This document shows, piece after piece, positions 1-12,769 of a stretch of 64,000 nucleotides of DNA; position 1 is the stretch's first letter, and each line of letters starts with the position of its first letter. Under the pieces are notes generated by a model that saw nothing but the letters and a program-made list of their open reading frames with translations, did no database searches and was not told where the DNA came from. Source of the DNA: Fulvia fulva (taxonomy: Eukaryota; Ascomycota; Dothideomycetes; Mycosphaerellales; Mycosphaerellaceae); NCBI RefSeq assembly GCF_020509005.1, contig NC_063015.1, forward strand, positions 5,876,501-5,940,500. The letters are read 5' to 3'. The position numbers were made by a program, and so were the translations under genes.

Positions 1-721
1 TGTATTTCTTCCCCAGCTCTTGCAACTTAGCTTGGTCGCAATCCTTCTTGCTCTTGAGATCTGCTGCCATTTTCTGTGTGACAAGCTCTTCACTTCGCAG
101 CATCTTGTAGATGCGGTCGTATTCGGTGTACAGCGTGGTGTACTGGGTGTTCTGGAGGTCGTTGGCTCGCTCCATTACATCGAGTTGTCTGCCCTTAGTA
201 ATTGCCGTGTTGACTGCTTGTAGCACGAAGTCGTGGGTGGTCTTCGGGTGTTGGGATGCAAGGGTCGTGAGGTTGTCTGGGGTGACATTCTGGTATTCGG
301 ATGCGAGAATGTGTTCTGCCTCGTCGAGTGATAGATACACCTCGTCTGGGTCGCCGCCTGGGTTCTCTTCGAGCTTGAACTCGAACAGTTCTGTAAAGTC
401 AATCTCACCACCTTCTTCTCGCTCGAAGGCCATCTGGTAAGCTTTATCAATCTCTTGTTGTAGCGCGACACCGGTGTCTACTGTGACCCACCGGTTGTCG
501 TCCTGTGTCTGACTCTGAGGAAAAGAGGAGAGGTCGGGGAAAAGAGATGTGCGCTGCTTGCTTTTGCCCTTAGGCTTAGGTGGCGGTCGCATGCCGCCGT
601 TCGCTGTTTGTGAAGTCATGTTGTCTGGGTTCGGGGGAGGCGTGACGGTGCCTGTATCCTGACTGTCTACGAGCGCGCGACCACCTGCTGATGGTGTCGC
701 CGCGTTGCGTTCTCTAGGCAT
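1..721 (-). CDS. Gag-like protein of gypsy LTR element copy A, partial (runs off window)
   Basis: Reading the minus strand from an ATG at 721, the frame stays open for 240 codons to the window edge, so the 3' end is missing. The protein starts MPRERNAATPS, has a proline/lysine-rich stretch (about residues 45-60), an acidic middle with 'EEGGEIDFTELFEFKLEE', and a C-terminal part rich in charged residues and Gln that looks coiled coil. The same sequence recurs at about 1265-1990 and 11930-12640, where CAG, CAA and TGG codons have become TAG or TAA. I assign it to Gag because copy C places this segment just inside the LTR, ahead of a gypsy protease-reverse transcriptase region. No zinc knuckle lies in the visible part. 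It is the only copy whose reading frame is unbroken. Function is inferred from position; no family name is certain. Confidence 0.6.
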   Translation of the reverse strand, partial: MPRERNAATPSAGGRALVDSQDTGTVTPPPNPDNMTSQTANGGMRPPPKPKGKSKQRTSLFPDLSSFPQSQTQDDNRWVTVDTGVALQQEIDKAYQMAFEREEGGEIDFTELFEFKLEENPGGDPDEVYLSLDEAEHILASEYQNVTPDNLTTLASQHPKTTHDFVLQAVNTAITKGRQLDVMERANDLQNTQYTTLYTEYDRIYKMLRSEELVTQKMAADLKSKKDCDQAKLQELGKKY

Positions 722-857
722 CTGCGCGCTGTGCGCCTTACCGTGTTCTGTGTTCTGATGCGGCTCTGCGCGTTCTCGAGTTCTGCGGTTCTGTCTGTTC
801 CTGTTGTTACGCGTCCCTTACCTAGATCCGCGATCTGGGTAGTAAGGTAGAACAAAC

Positions 858-1041
858 TGTAAGGGCGCGCGTACCATAGGGTCCGAATGAGATAGTTGTT
901 GTTCTACGAAGCTACGAAAGAGGAGCGCGAGGCGCGGCGAAGTTATAAAGTAAAGCCAAGCCGCGCTAACCCGATGCAGAAGGTCCGCGGTTCAGCCGGG
1001 CCGACGCAGCTACAGTGAGGGGTCGCGGGCTGCCCGTGACA
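858..1041 (-). repeat. Putative 5' LTR of gypsy copy A, unmutated
   Basis: On the minus strand this 184-bp block starts TGTCACGGGC and ends GCCCTTACA, so it has TG...CA ends and short inverted similarity, as LTRs do. A TATA-like TTTATAAC lies inside (complement of about 943-951). Blocks of identical length and matching ends occur at 2117-2300 and 12770-12953. Only one LTR per copy is visible, because the other ends are outside the window or displaced by later insertions. No clear tRNA primer-binding site follows it. Confidence 0.55.
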
Positions 1042-2300
1042 TAGCTACTCGAGTAAGGTCTCGCGTAGGCGGGAACGAGAGGGTCGGCGGCCTAAGCGGC
1101 CCCTGCCTCCGTTCTATATAGTGTCTCCTACCTTAAGCCGAGCCTTTAGGTCATCGACTTCTTGTTATAGGGCCTAGTTCTTTACCTTAGCATCTTATGC
1201 CTTCTTCTTCTCCTTCTCGTAGATCTCGCTAAACTGCTTATATAGGTTATTAGCTTCCTTATATTTCTTCTCTAGCTCTTATAACTTAGCTAGGTCGTAA
1301 TCCTTCTTACTCTTAAGATCTACTGCTATTTTCTATATAACAAGCTCTTTACTTCGTAGCATCTTATAGATACGGTCGTATTCGGTGTATAGCGTAGTGT
1401 ACTAGGTGTTCTAGAGGTCGTTAGCTCGCTCTATTATATCGAGTTGTCTACCCTTAGTAATCGCCGTATTGACTACTTATAGCACGAAGTCGTAGGTAGT
1501 CTTCGGGTATTACGATATAAGGGTCGTAAGGTTGTCTAGGGTAACACTCTAGTATTCGGATACGAGAATGTGTTCTGCCTCGTCGAGTAATAGATATACC
1601 TCGTCTAGGTCGCCGCCTAGGTTCTCTTCGAGCTTGAACTCGAACAGTTCTATAAAGTTAATCTTACTACCTTCTTCTCGCTCGAAGGCCTTCTAGTAAG
1701 CTTTATTAATCTCTTGTTATAGCGCGATACCGGTGTCTACTATAACCCGCCGGTTGTCGTCCTATGTCTAACTCTAAGGGAAAGAGGAGAGGTCGGGGAA
1801 AAGAGATGTACGCTACTTACTTTTGCCCTTAGGCTTAGGTAGCGGTAGTATGCCGCCGTTTGCTATTTATAAAGTCATGTTATCTAGGTTCGGGGGAGGC
1901 GTAACGGTGCCTATATCCTGACTGTCTACGAGCGCGCGACTACCTACTAATAATGTCGCTACGTTACGTTCTCTAGGTATCTACGCGCTATACGCCTTAC
2001 CGTGTTCTATGTTCTGATGCGACTCTACGCGTTCTCGAGTTCTACGGTTCTGTCTATTCCTGTTATTATGCGTCCCTTACCTAGATCCGCGATCTAGGTA
2101 GGGTAGTAGAATAAACTATAAGGGCGCGCGTATTATAGGGTCCGAACGAGATAGTTGTTGTTCTACGAAGCTACGAAAGAGGAGCGCGAGGCGCGGCGAA
2201 GTTATAAAGTAAAGCTAAGCCGCGCTTACCCGATATAGAAGGTCCGCGGTTTAGCCGGGCCGACGTAGCTATAGTAGGGGGTCGCGGGCTACTCGTGATA
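1042..2300 (-). mobile_element. Gypsy element copy B, LTR plus 5' gag, RIP-mutated
   Basis: This is a second copy of the element at 1-1041, ending on the right with the LTR at 2117-2300. Where copy A has TGG, CAG, TGT or GTG, copy B repeatedly has TAG, TAG, TAT or ATA, while CG dinucleotides remain. The gag frame is therefore riddled with stops. It is cut on the left at 1042 by copy A. The sequence at the cut (TAGCTACTCGAG) continues without a break in copy C at about 11705, which supports a simple insertion of A into B. Confidence 0.65.
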
Positions 2301-5300
2301 TAGTATAAAGAACTTAGCTTACGACTTATACGAAGCATCTTACAAAGTTTCTTCTAGAAGGTAGCAACCTATTATTTGCCGCGGTCTAAAGTAATAGTGT
2401 TAGGAAATCCGCGTCGGGAGAATATATACTTAAGGAAAAGTCTTGCCGTATTCTATATAGTTATCGCTCCGATCGGAATCAGCTCGACTTCCTTCGTTAG
2501 CCTATCTATTACGGTTATAATGTTATTATAGGTTATACTATCGAGGGTGCTATTAGGAAGTCCGACTACGAAGTCTACCGCGATGTGCCTCTAAGGTCGG
2601 TCCGGCACTAAAAGTAGGTATAATAATCTAGGTGGCTAGGAGTATAGAGATTTAGTCGTACGGTATATACGGCAATTCGCGGTATATCTACGTACTAATC
2701 TTACTAAGCTAGGCCAGTAGAATTCTCGTGCTACGAGTTTATAGGTTCGAGCTCGTCCTAGATGTCCTACTACTAGAGCGTTATAATTCATTCTAATAAG
2801 CCGAGTCCGTAGGGCCTAGTTATTAGGTACCTATAGGTTCTAGCTATCGTACTAGTTTCGTATATACAATATGTTACTATCTACCTTATAGTGCGTAGGG
2901 TGTATCTTCGCCTTCTATAAGAGTAGAGGGATAGCACTATCTTTCCGTAGTATCTTGATTACCGCCTTAAGTTCTTAGTCTAGGGTGTAAGTAGTCGTTA
3001 TACGGTACTCGAGTTTAGCTCCGACTTCGGCTTTATTCGTAGTCTATACTTCCTAAGCTAGTGCTAGCTATGTTTATAGTACCTGTTCTAGTTCTAGAAT
3101 GAACTCGATTGCTTTAGGATTTAGGGGAGTCGTCTCTTCTTCTTCGGGCGTATCTTCGATAGTAGCTCGTATAGAGTCGATCTTAAGGAATCGCTCTAGC
3201 GGAAGCAATGTCTAATACTAGTACTAATTTCTCGGATCGTCCACCCCCTACGGAAGGTCCTAGCTACGTCTCGTTAGGCTGTCTAGCTTCGTTCCTTATA
3301 CACCTAGGCGGGATATAATCTAGAAGTTGAATTGTAATAGATATTCTACCTATCGCGCTTGTCGGCGATTTAGCTACTTCGTAGTCATAAAATATTCGAG
3401 GTTCTTATAGTCTATAAACACTTTAACTAGATCGCCGTTCCCGTCTACTTCGTAAGTAAGCTCCGGGCGCTACTCTTCGAATGCTTTAATAATCGCGAGG
3501 AGTTCCTTATCGTAGATCTCGTAATTGTACCCCTAGGGGCTTAGCTTCTTCGAGTAGAAAGCTAGAGGATGTAACACTCCCTACTCGTCGTATTGTAAGA
3601 GTATACCTATATTAATAAAGTCTAAGGAGTTAGTCTCGACGACGGTCTATCTACCCGGTATATAGTATACTAGTATACCCGCCTTACTAAACGCTACTTT
3701 TAACGCCTCGAATGCCCTCTAGCAATTATCAGTCTAGTTAATTCTACGGTTCTTATGATTGCTAGGCCTATCTAACTTCGTCAGGTTGGTCAATAGGGAT
3801 GTAATACGAGAGAAGGCCTCGATAAACCTACGGTAGAAGTTCGCGAATCCTAGGAAGGCTTAGACATCCTTAAGATTAGTTAGTGCTTCCTAGGTTTGTA
3901 TATATTCTAATTTCTCCGGGTCTATCTCGATGCCCTAGGGTGTAATTATAAGGCCTAGATATTCTACACGTTCCTAGTAGAACTCGGACTTATTGATATT
4001 AATAGTAAGTCCGGTATCTCGTAGCTTAATTAACACCTTTCGTACGTGTTCGACGTGTTCCTCTAGAGTATCGCTAAAGATGAGGACGTTATCTAGATAT
4101 ACTAATACAAAGTTATCTAGATGTTCCTATAGGACCTTATTAATATACGACTAAAAGGTTACGGGTCCGTTATAGAGGCCGAACGGTAATACGAGGCATT
4201 TATATATACCGTAGCGTATTACGAAAGCTATTAGCCACTCGTACCCTTCCGCGATACGTAACTTATTAAAGGCTACTACAATATCTAGTTTCGTAAAGTA
4301 CTTCTTTCCGTATATACGGTTAAGCGTTTTCTATATTAATAGAATAGGATAGCGATTCTTAATAGTAATAGCGTTTAGCCTACGGTAGTTAATATATACT
4401 CGTAGCCCTCCTCTAGGCTTTCTTACTACTAATACCGGTGCCGGTAACTAGCTTGTTTTCTAACCGGCCTTACGTACCTTGCCTTCTAAAGTCTATTCGA
4501 GTAACTATTTCTTACCGGCTTTATTCTCCTTCTCGGCTAGTCTATATAGCTTTCGGTATAGCGGTTCTTAAGGTCTACCGGGTTTAATCTAAATCTCGTA
4601 GTCGATACCTAGTCGGTAAGGTAGGAGTCCCTCGTAGTCCTCTACTAAGAAAGTATCTATAATGTCGTAGTATATAGGCGGGAGCTTCTCTTTAGGATTA
4701 TAGTTGAACTGCTTGTTTAAGAACTAATCTAGGTCATTAGCTACTATCGCGCTTAGTTTGAGGCTATTATCGTTATTATCGTCATCCTCGCGCCCCGTAG
4801 GTATAATATAGAAGTACTCGGCCCTAGGCCGGTGCGCGTATATCTCCTATACGCGCTACGAGACTTCCTAGTAATCCACCTCTTTATCTACCTCTAGAGC
4901 GGACATATCTAGCTCCGCCCCTCCGGCTATAAATCCTACTAGTTCGCTAGTAAAGAGCTTTAGTCTATATTTCGTTCTGCCGATATAGTTTAGAGATTGT
5001 ACTATTATCGATATCTTGTTATATAGATAGTAATCGAAGCAGTAGTTAGATCTAAACGCCACCTCGCTAGTTTCCTAGAAGATGTTCGGGTTATACGCGG
5101 AGAACTACGGTAGTCTAAAGACGATGTCGTATTCGAGGTCGGTAACGTAGTATAGTATTTACTCGTAATGACCGCCGATGACCACGTCTATAAGGGCTAT
5201 ATATATGATCTAACGCGCTATAGCCGATCTATCTCCTAGTATCAATCGTCTGTTCTTTATTAAAGGGATCAAGGGGGTTATATATTTACGTATAAATTTC

Positions 5301-5449
5301 TAATTAAGAAAGAGAGAGGTAGAGGGAGAATCTATAAGGCCGCGAGCCTTTTTATGTTATATCGTTACGGGTAATACTATATAAGGATATATAGCTAGTT
5401 ATTATTTATCTAGTAGCTCTAGACTTTCTAGACCTCTTATTACCTATAA
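2301..5449 (-). pseudogene. Gypsy copy C protease-reverse transcriptase-RNase H-integrase remnant
   Basis: Read on the minus strand, this is a decayed gypsy pol. Near 5150-5240 a retropepsin-like stretch reads 'IALIDVVIGGHYE' and is followed by a 'FSAYNPNIF' region. Near 4066-4104 the reverse-transcriptase catalytic loop reads VYLDNVLIFS, where a working gypsy RT has VYIDDILIFS; the change is what C-to-T mutation would give. Following RNase H and integrase segments run to 2301, where copy B is inserted. Stops are dense and mostly TAG/TAA, as expected after RIP. The order (Gag half at 10421-12769, pol here, minus strand) shows that both halves are one element split by the LINE at about 5450-10420. 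Confidence 0.7.
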
Positions 5450-8400
5450 CTACTATCGATCTATACGCCAAAACACGACACATTCGAAAGCTCTTATCAA
5501 GGCTATTCTAACGATATACAAAGTAGGCCACTGCCCCTAGGACTAAGGGAGTTCTACCTTATTCGATCTGGACAGCTTAAAGCTCTCTTCACCCTGTTTC
5601 TTTAGCTCTAAACGCCGCGGAGGTGCCTAGCTACATTAGGCAACTCCTAGGCAATAGTAGCCTAGGCTACGGCACTAACGGCGCCTACGGCCCTATAGGC
5701 GAAGCCCCCCTAAGACAACTAGTAGCAACTTATAGAGGACGTAAAAAGTATAGAAACTAACGATTAGCTCCCTTACCGGTCTCTATAGGTAATGATTACT
5801 TAGCTACGTACGGCGCTTGTACTGTCGTATTACCGAGGGTAACAAGAAATAAGGACGACGTCCTAGGCGATTAGTAAGGCCACCCGGAATCAATACCCCT
5901 ATAGCTAGGCATCGGTCGCGGTATCGATACTAGGCCCCCGCCTAACGCACGATATAGTTACGATCCGTATTATAGTAAAGGAAGACTAGGCCGAAGTTAC
6001 GAAGCTATCGAACAAGGAGCTCGCCTAACGAATCAACTAACTAGGGGTAGTCGTAGTGAACTAATAGTCTAACGGCACTCTATAGATCTATACTAGCTCT
6101 ACTACTACTAGGAGGTACCTAGAGGCATAGCTATAGTGGGCATCTAAGGTTACGGCATTAGCGAAGGTCTTAACGAAACAATTTACGATCCTAGTCTACG
6201 ATATGCCTAAGGAGTTTGACCTAACTAACTAGGGTCACCTACGCGCTCTCTAAGAGGACAACCCGGTCACTCTTAACTCTCTAATCTAGAAGGCGACTTG
6301 GCTCTATAGGAAATGGCTAGAAGGCAAGAAGGCCTCGGCGCTAATAGTATAGCTATAAGACACGAAAGCGGCGGATCTAGCGATAGAACAAGGCCTAGTC
6401 TAGTAATATAGCCTTAAGATAGTAGAAAAGCACTCCTTATCCTTTCGTATCCTCTAATACTTTAAATGCTAACAGTATAGACACCAAACCTACACGTATA
6501 TAAACAAGCAGGCCTACTCGAACTATATAGGAGACTATATGTCTAGGGACTATATATCGACTACGAGACGGTGCGCGAACTGTCCGGGGCACTACCTATC
6601 GTATAGTACGGAATGCCTATAGCGGAAACTAGCGAAAAACAAGGTAATTACAAACAGAACCGTCGCCCTAAGATTCTACGGCGACCGTGAGGCTAGCCTA
6701 TACCGGAACTAACTAGCGGCGGTCGGGTACAAGCGCCCTAGGGCCGAGAACGATATAAAGGATGCGCAACCTAGGGCGTACGGGAGGCCACGTGCTCTGC
6801 TAGCTACGGCGAGGGAATCTAACCAGGCCCGGCTCCCCTTTAGTACATAGCCGATAGGCGTAGACTAGGACGTATAGGGCAGTAGGACATAGGACGATAT
6901 AGAGGAAATAATTGTCGATGCCGATAACTAGCCTCGACACGCTTAGTATCATCTAGTATAACGTCAACTATAGTAAGGATATAGTCTAGAACCATTTCCT
7001 ACACGAGGCGGACCCGCGCGTCCACCACGTCCTTATAATCTAGGAGCTATAGATTAACCCGTACTATAAGAGACTAACGACCTATAAGTCACTAGGCTAC
7101 ACGACATGCCTACGAGGCGACGGTAGACCCCGCACGTGCTTCTATATTAGCAAGGACATACTAGAATCCGACTAGGAGGTAGTGTACTACGTAGACGAAG
7201 AAGGCGGGGGCGATATTATCTCCCTCTACGTAGATAGTACCTAGATATACAACCTATATATACAACCGCTAGCCTCGAGGTCTAGCCGCGACCTAGGGGT
7301 CTATAGACACCTAGACAGTGCGCTTAAGAGACAAGGGTGCTATATCGTAGTAGGAGACTTTAACATATACTACCCTTCCTAGGAAAGCCTTATGTAGCCG
7401 CACCCTATAGCCGACGAAGTACTCGACTTGATAGCGAGTAACGTAATTGCCCTTAATACCCCGAAGGACCTAGGCACCTAGAAGAGAGGGGGACTCTAAG
7501 GCACGATCGACCTCTCCTAGATCTTAGATAGCCACTACTATACGGTAACCTACTATAGGATCGAACATAAACTCGAGGCGTCGTCAGACTACATACTAGT
7601 TAGGACCTCTATTACGATATAGATACAACGTATACTAGCGGGAACCCCTAAGCTAAACTAGGGAAAGGCCTACTAGGCCAACATCTAGGCGTACCTCGAT
7701 GACTCTAAGAGGCTAGTCTAGATCGCGTAGTAGCAATACAACAGTAAAGACGAGATAGACGAAGCAGTCTAGGGGTTGATAGACGAAATAAGAAAAGCAA
7801 CCTCACTTCACGTTCCGCTTGCCTAACTAACGACATAGTCTAAACTATACTAGACGCCGGAGTGCACTACGGTAGTAAGAGAAGCAAGGAGAGCCCGCCG
7901 GGTATAGACGAGTAGCTATAGCGAGGAGGCCTAGAACGTATATAGGGAGGTATACTAATAGAAGAAAGCTATAATACGAAGGGAGAAAGCAGTCGGCTAG
8001 AGGGCTATAGTAGAAGAAATCGCCGGCAAGCTAGAGAGGATGTGGAAGCTAGCGAAATAGGCCCGACAGGACCCTATATAGGGCCCCTCCTTCTCTATCC
8101 TAGCGCTATAATCGCCTAGTAGCCCGGTTAGCGACCCCGAGGCCAAGGCGCGTCTACTAGCTAGCAAGTTCTTCCCGCCCCTAGTCGAGGCTAATCTAAG
8201 CGATATAAACAGCTCTACTCCCCTAGCCCCTAGCATCGCGGTCTAATAGGAGGTGTCCGAGGGAGAAGTTGCCGCTATACTAAGGAAGTTGCCGGCGAAG
8301 AAAGCCCCGGGGCCGGATAGGATCCTAAACGAGCTACTAAAGAAGTATAGAGATCAACTAGCCCTAGCAATTATAGCGATATTTAACGCCTGCCTACAGA

Positions 8401-10420
8401 CCGGATACTACCCGATAGCTTTTAAACAATCGACGATAGTGGTCCTACGTAAGCCGTAGAAGGAAGACTATACGTAGGTGAAGTCGTACCGCCTAATTAC
8501 GCTCCTTAACACTCTTAGGAAGGCGCTTAAGAAGCTAGTTATAACGAGACTCTCCGAGGCGGTAGAGGAACACTCCCTACTCCCGGACACCTAGATAGGT
8601 ACGCGCCTATAGCGATCGACGCTATCCGCGATAGAACTTATCACCTCTTAGGTAAAGGTTATCTAGTATAAGAATAGGGACAAGGTGGCTTCCTTACTTA
8701 GCCTAGACATATCGGGAGCCTTCGACTACGTGTTATACCCGCGGCTACTCTATATCCTAAGGTCGAAAGGACTCCCTAAGTGGCTTATTAACTTCGTACG
8801 GTCCTACCTCCAAAACCGTAGTACGTCGATCCTAGTCGGCTAGTATAGAAGCCTATTTTAAGTAGTCTATACTAGAATCCCGTAAGGCTTAACGCTAGTA
8901 CCTATTCTGTTCCTCTTCTTTATAGCGACGCTACTCCCAGCCCTAGAATCCTAGAACACCGCTACGAGCGGCTTCGTAGACGATATAAATATCCTAGCGT
9001 AGTCTTCCTCGACTAAGGAGAACTGTAGGCTACTAGAAGAGAAGTATAAGATCTACGAGGACTAGGCTAGGAGGCACGGGGCTCGGTTTACCCTAGAAAA
9101 GTACAATCTAATACACTTTACGCGCCGGCCACGGTTCCACAATATATAAGCTTCTATCTAGATATAGGGGCACACGACTAACCCGGCAAATCAGCTTAGG
9201 ATCCTCGGACTATAGGTGGACCCGGCGCTACGGTAGAGGAAGCACGTATAGGCAATATTACGGAAAGCTAAGAGGAATATAGCATTATGCTAGAGGCTTA
9301 CTACGTCTATATAGGGGGCGGACTTCCGGTAGTTACGACTTCTATATACGGCTATTATACGGCCAGTCCTTACCTATAGTAGCTAAGTGTAGTCCTTAGG
9401 CGAGAGGGCCTACCTATCGAAGGGACTCGTCGCGCCGTTAGCGAAGATCTAAAACCAATGCCTAAGTAAGGTCACCGGGGTATATAAGTCGATACTAACG
9501 AGGATACTTAAGCACGAGACCGCTATACCGCCGATCGACCTATATATCTAGGGACTACGGACCTCCTAGTTAGGCAAGTCGGTATAGTACCTAGTATAGA
9601 AGGTCATCGCTAGTGTAGTCGTAAGGGCCCGCGAATCAGTACTAGCGTATAAGGGCATTCGATCCGGAAACGAGCCGAACTACCGGGTAAGGGACGAATA
9701 GCTAGCAATATAATAGGAAGGTAAGAAATCGTTTGTAGAGCAACTATAGAAAGAGAGGTGGAACAACTAGGTTATAGGGTATAGTAGACGCCCTTAGCTA
9801 GCGGGACAACCTAAGGAATAGTTAGCTACAAAATCCGCGGTCAAGCACCCCCCGAAGCTTATCTACTACCGCCTTACGAGGGTATAGAGTAGTATAGCAA
9901 CCTAACTACGAAGCGAACACATCGGCCTCTAGGGGTACCTATTATAGAGGAAGGTTCTGAAATACACGAATACTAGCTGCCCCTACGGCTATCGCTCCTA
10001 GAACGTACGGCACGTACTCCTCGTCTGTCCGAGGTGGTCGCTAGGAAGGGGGGAGTAGATAGCAAAGGCGAGGAACCGGACGATTAGGGCACTTCTTAAC
10101 AACGCTAAGGACCTACGGCGTATTACGAACTAGATACTAGAGAAGGGCTGGCTAGAACAGTACCGCCTAGTAGGAGTAGTGTAGGAAGAGAGGACACGAC
10201 GTAGCGCGACGAGACCGGCTAGGAGCGGGGGCTAACGGGGTAGTAACATAGACTACGTACGTTCAGAGGGAAAGCTAAACTAGATAAGGAGTAGTCGGGG
10301 GCGGGAAGGGTTTTCACCTATTCGGGTTTCCCTTTGTACATAACAATAGATATATACCTATATAGGCCGGATAGGGTCCTAGAATAGGGGAATGACAAAT
10401 CTATCTATCTATTTATCTAG
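5450..10420 (+). mobile_element. Tad-like LINE (family 1), full-length but RIP-mutated
   Basis: A plus-strand non-LTR retrotransposon inserted in gypsy copy C. ORF1 (about 5560-6930) contains a mutated zinc knuckle, CANCPGHYLSYSTEC, near 6570. ORF2 (about 6935-10236) has an endonuclease with the VVGDFN motif near 7350, a reverse transcriptase with 'KAPGPDRILNELLKKYRDQL' near 8300 and catalytic FVDD near 8972, and a C-terminal Cys/His region reading CPYGYRS..NVRHVLLVCPRW near 9980. Stops are frequent and mostly TAG. The element ends in a run of CTAT units (10401-10420) instead of poly(A). The 5' boundary is approximate. No RNase H domain was obvious. Confidence 0.75.
6935..10236 (+). pseudogene. 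LINE family 1 ORF2 (endonuclease-reverse transcriptase), broken
   Basis: This codes for the enzyme that nicks target DNA and copies LINE RNA. The frame can be followed through many TAG/TAA stops. The endonuclease 'IIxELxINPYYK' block near 7040 and the GDFN block near 7353 keep their key residues. The longest intact piece is the RT palm segment at 8253-8459. FVDD at about 8972-8983 is preserved. The 19491-21060 copy covers the same 3' part and differs mainly at CpA/TpG sites; for example one copy has GATATAAAT where the other has GACACGAAT after FVDD. It is not expected to be functional. Confidence 0.7.
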
Positions 10421-12769
10421 TATATATGCCGATATCTTGAGCTCCTTACTATAGTCCGTCTCTTATATTCTATATCTCTTAATCTTATACTCTTTCTGTC
10501 TAAGAAAGTTCGGTTACTAACCGCTATCTACTACGCTTAGGTAGCGGTCTTGCCATTTCCCTATTACTATAGGTCGGTAGTAAGGGAGCTGAGGTTCGGG
10601 TTAGCGTTCGCGTTATTTCGTAGACGTAGAGGGCGGTAGTCGCCGTCGTAACTATATATCGGGTATTCGGGGTTCGTTAATACGTACGAGCCTATACGGT
10701 AGCGGTAGTACTTACCCTACTTCTTAAGGTCCTTACGCTACTTACGGTTTAATAAAGGCAGGTTCTATAAGTGAACCGGTAGGTCCTCCTTCTTCTTCGT
10801 ACCTATATATTATAGTAGTCGCTAGACGACTATAGCGGTCGTACTAGTAGCTACGGCGCCTACGGTATTACTACCGCCCTAAACGCCGTTATTGTTCGAA
10901 TTAGGGTTGCTACGTAGGCGCTCCTTCTATAGATATAGTCGGTCGGTCTCGTAGAAGCTCTTATCTAATACCGTGTATTCCTTAATAACATCCTATATAT
11001 CGTATAAGCGTCTATCTACTTCCCTATCGCCGAAAGTCTTAATAAAGTACTTACGGTTTAGGCGGTTACGAAACAGTCTTAGCTTAGTCTCGTCGGTCTA
11101 CTCTATCTAAGTACGTAGCTTTGAGTAGCGAGCGTAGAAGGTAATAAAGGTCTCGCTTACTTCTACTTATAGGTAGCGATATTAACTATAGCCTTAGTTC
11201 CTTCGTTACGGGTGCCGTACTAGCGCGTTGTCTAATCTAGTAGTTCTTTACTAGTCTTAAACTCGTTAAATGATTGTTATCTAGGCACGGGAATCCTCGG
11301 CTTAATACTTCTCTAAGGGTCACCCTATATCTATCTATATACAAAACGTAGGCCGTCTACCTCGGAGCGGAAAGTAGTTATAGTTAGCTTAAGAAGCACG
11401 CTACTGTACTAACTGTCGAAGTTAGGGTCGTTATCGTTCTTAAAGTGCTTCGGGTTAGGCACGCCCTTACTAACTTCGATACCGCGTATTAGAGTACGGT
11501 TAATAGTAAATAGGCGTTCTGAAAGTTCGGTTAGGGGAGTCTATATACGAGTGTTACGCGCTCGAGAGTCGCGACCGTTATTATTATTAGGTCGTAGACG
11601 GTTTCTATCACGTCCTCGGTCGTTATTACTATTACCGTTATTATTATCGTTACTACTACCTCGGCCGCCGCCGCCTCTACTAGTAGCTTTACAATACTTA
11701 CGTATTAGCTACTCGAGTAAAGTCTCGCGCGGAGGTAAGTAGGAGGGTCGGCGACTAGAGCGGCCCCTACCTCTATTCTATATAGTGTCTTTAGTAGCTT
11801 AGAGTCGAGTCTTTAGATCGTTAACCTCCTTCTATAGAGCCTAGTTCTTAGCTTCGGCATCCTATACCTTCTTCTTCTCCTTTTCGTAAATCTCGCTAAA
11901 TTACTTATATAGGTGATTAGCCTCCCTATACTTCTTCTCTACCTCTTATAACTTTACTAGGTTATAATCCTTCTTACTCTTTAGGTCTACGGCTATCTTC
12001 TATATTATAGCCTCCTCGCTTCGTAGTATCTTATAGGTGCGGTTATACTCGGTATATAGCGTAGTATACTAGGTGTTCTAGAGGTTGTTAGCTCGCTCTA
12101 TTATATCGAGTTGTCTGCCTTTAGTAATCGCTATGTTTACTACCTATAGCACGAAGTCGTAGGTAGTCTTCGGGTACTAGAATACGAGGGTCGTGAGTTT
12201 GTCTAGTATAACATTCTAGTATTCGGATACGAGAATGTGCTCTACCTCGTCGAGTAATAGGTATACCTCGTCTAGGTCCTCTTCGAGCTTAAATTCGAAC
12301 AGTTCTATAAAGTTAATCTTACTACCTTCTTCTCGCTCGAAGGCTTTCTAGTAAGCTTTATCAATTTCCTATTATAGCGCGATACCGGTGTCTACTATAA
12401 CCCGCCGGTTGTCGTCCTATGTCTAACTCTAAGGAAAAGAGGAGAGGTCGGGGAAAAGAGATATACGCTACTTACCTTTACTCTTAGGCTTTAGTAGCGG
12501 TAGTATACCGCCGTTCGTTAATAAAGTTATATTATCTAGGTTCGGAGGAGGCGTAACGATTCCTGTTTCCTGACTGTCTACGAGCGCCCGACTACCTACT
12601 AATAATATCGCCGCGTTACGTTCTCTAGGCATTTACGCGCTATACGCCTTACCGTGTTCTATATTCTAATACGACTCTACGCGTCCTTCGAGTTCTATAG
12701 TTCTGTCTGTTCCTATTGTTACGCGTCCCTTATATAGATCCGCGATCTAGGTAGGGTAGTAGAACAAAC
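10421..12769 (-). pseudogene. Gypsy copy C gag remnant
   Basis: On the minus strand this follows directly inside the LTR at 12770-12953. Positions 11709-12640 match the copy A and B gag sequence, and the stretch at 10421-11700 is additional gag sequence not seen in A or B within the window. The CpA/TpG-depleted composition leaves stops throughout. A simple GTT/ATT-rich tract at about 11577-11690 is inside it and accounts for a plus-strand open frame there, which I do not consider a gene. The left end is the LINE insertion point. Confidence 0.6.

Noticed and set aside
11551..11742. Plus-strand open frame rich in Leu/Arg/Pro
   Set aside because: It is the reverse of a simple GTT/ATT and CCG tract inside the mutated gypsy gag; composition alone keeps it open.
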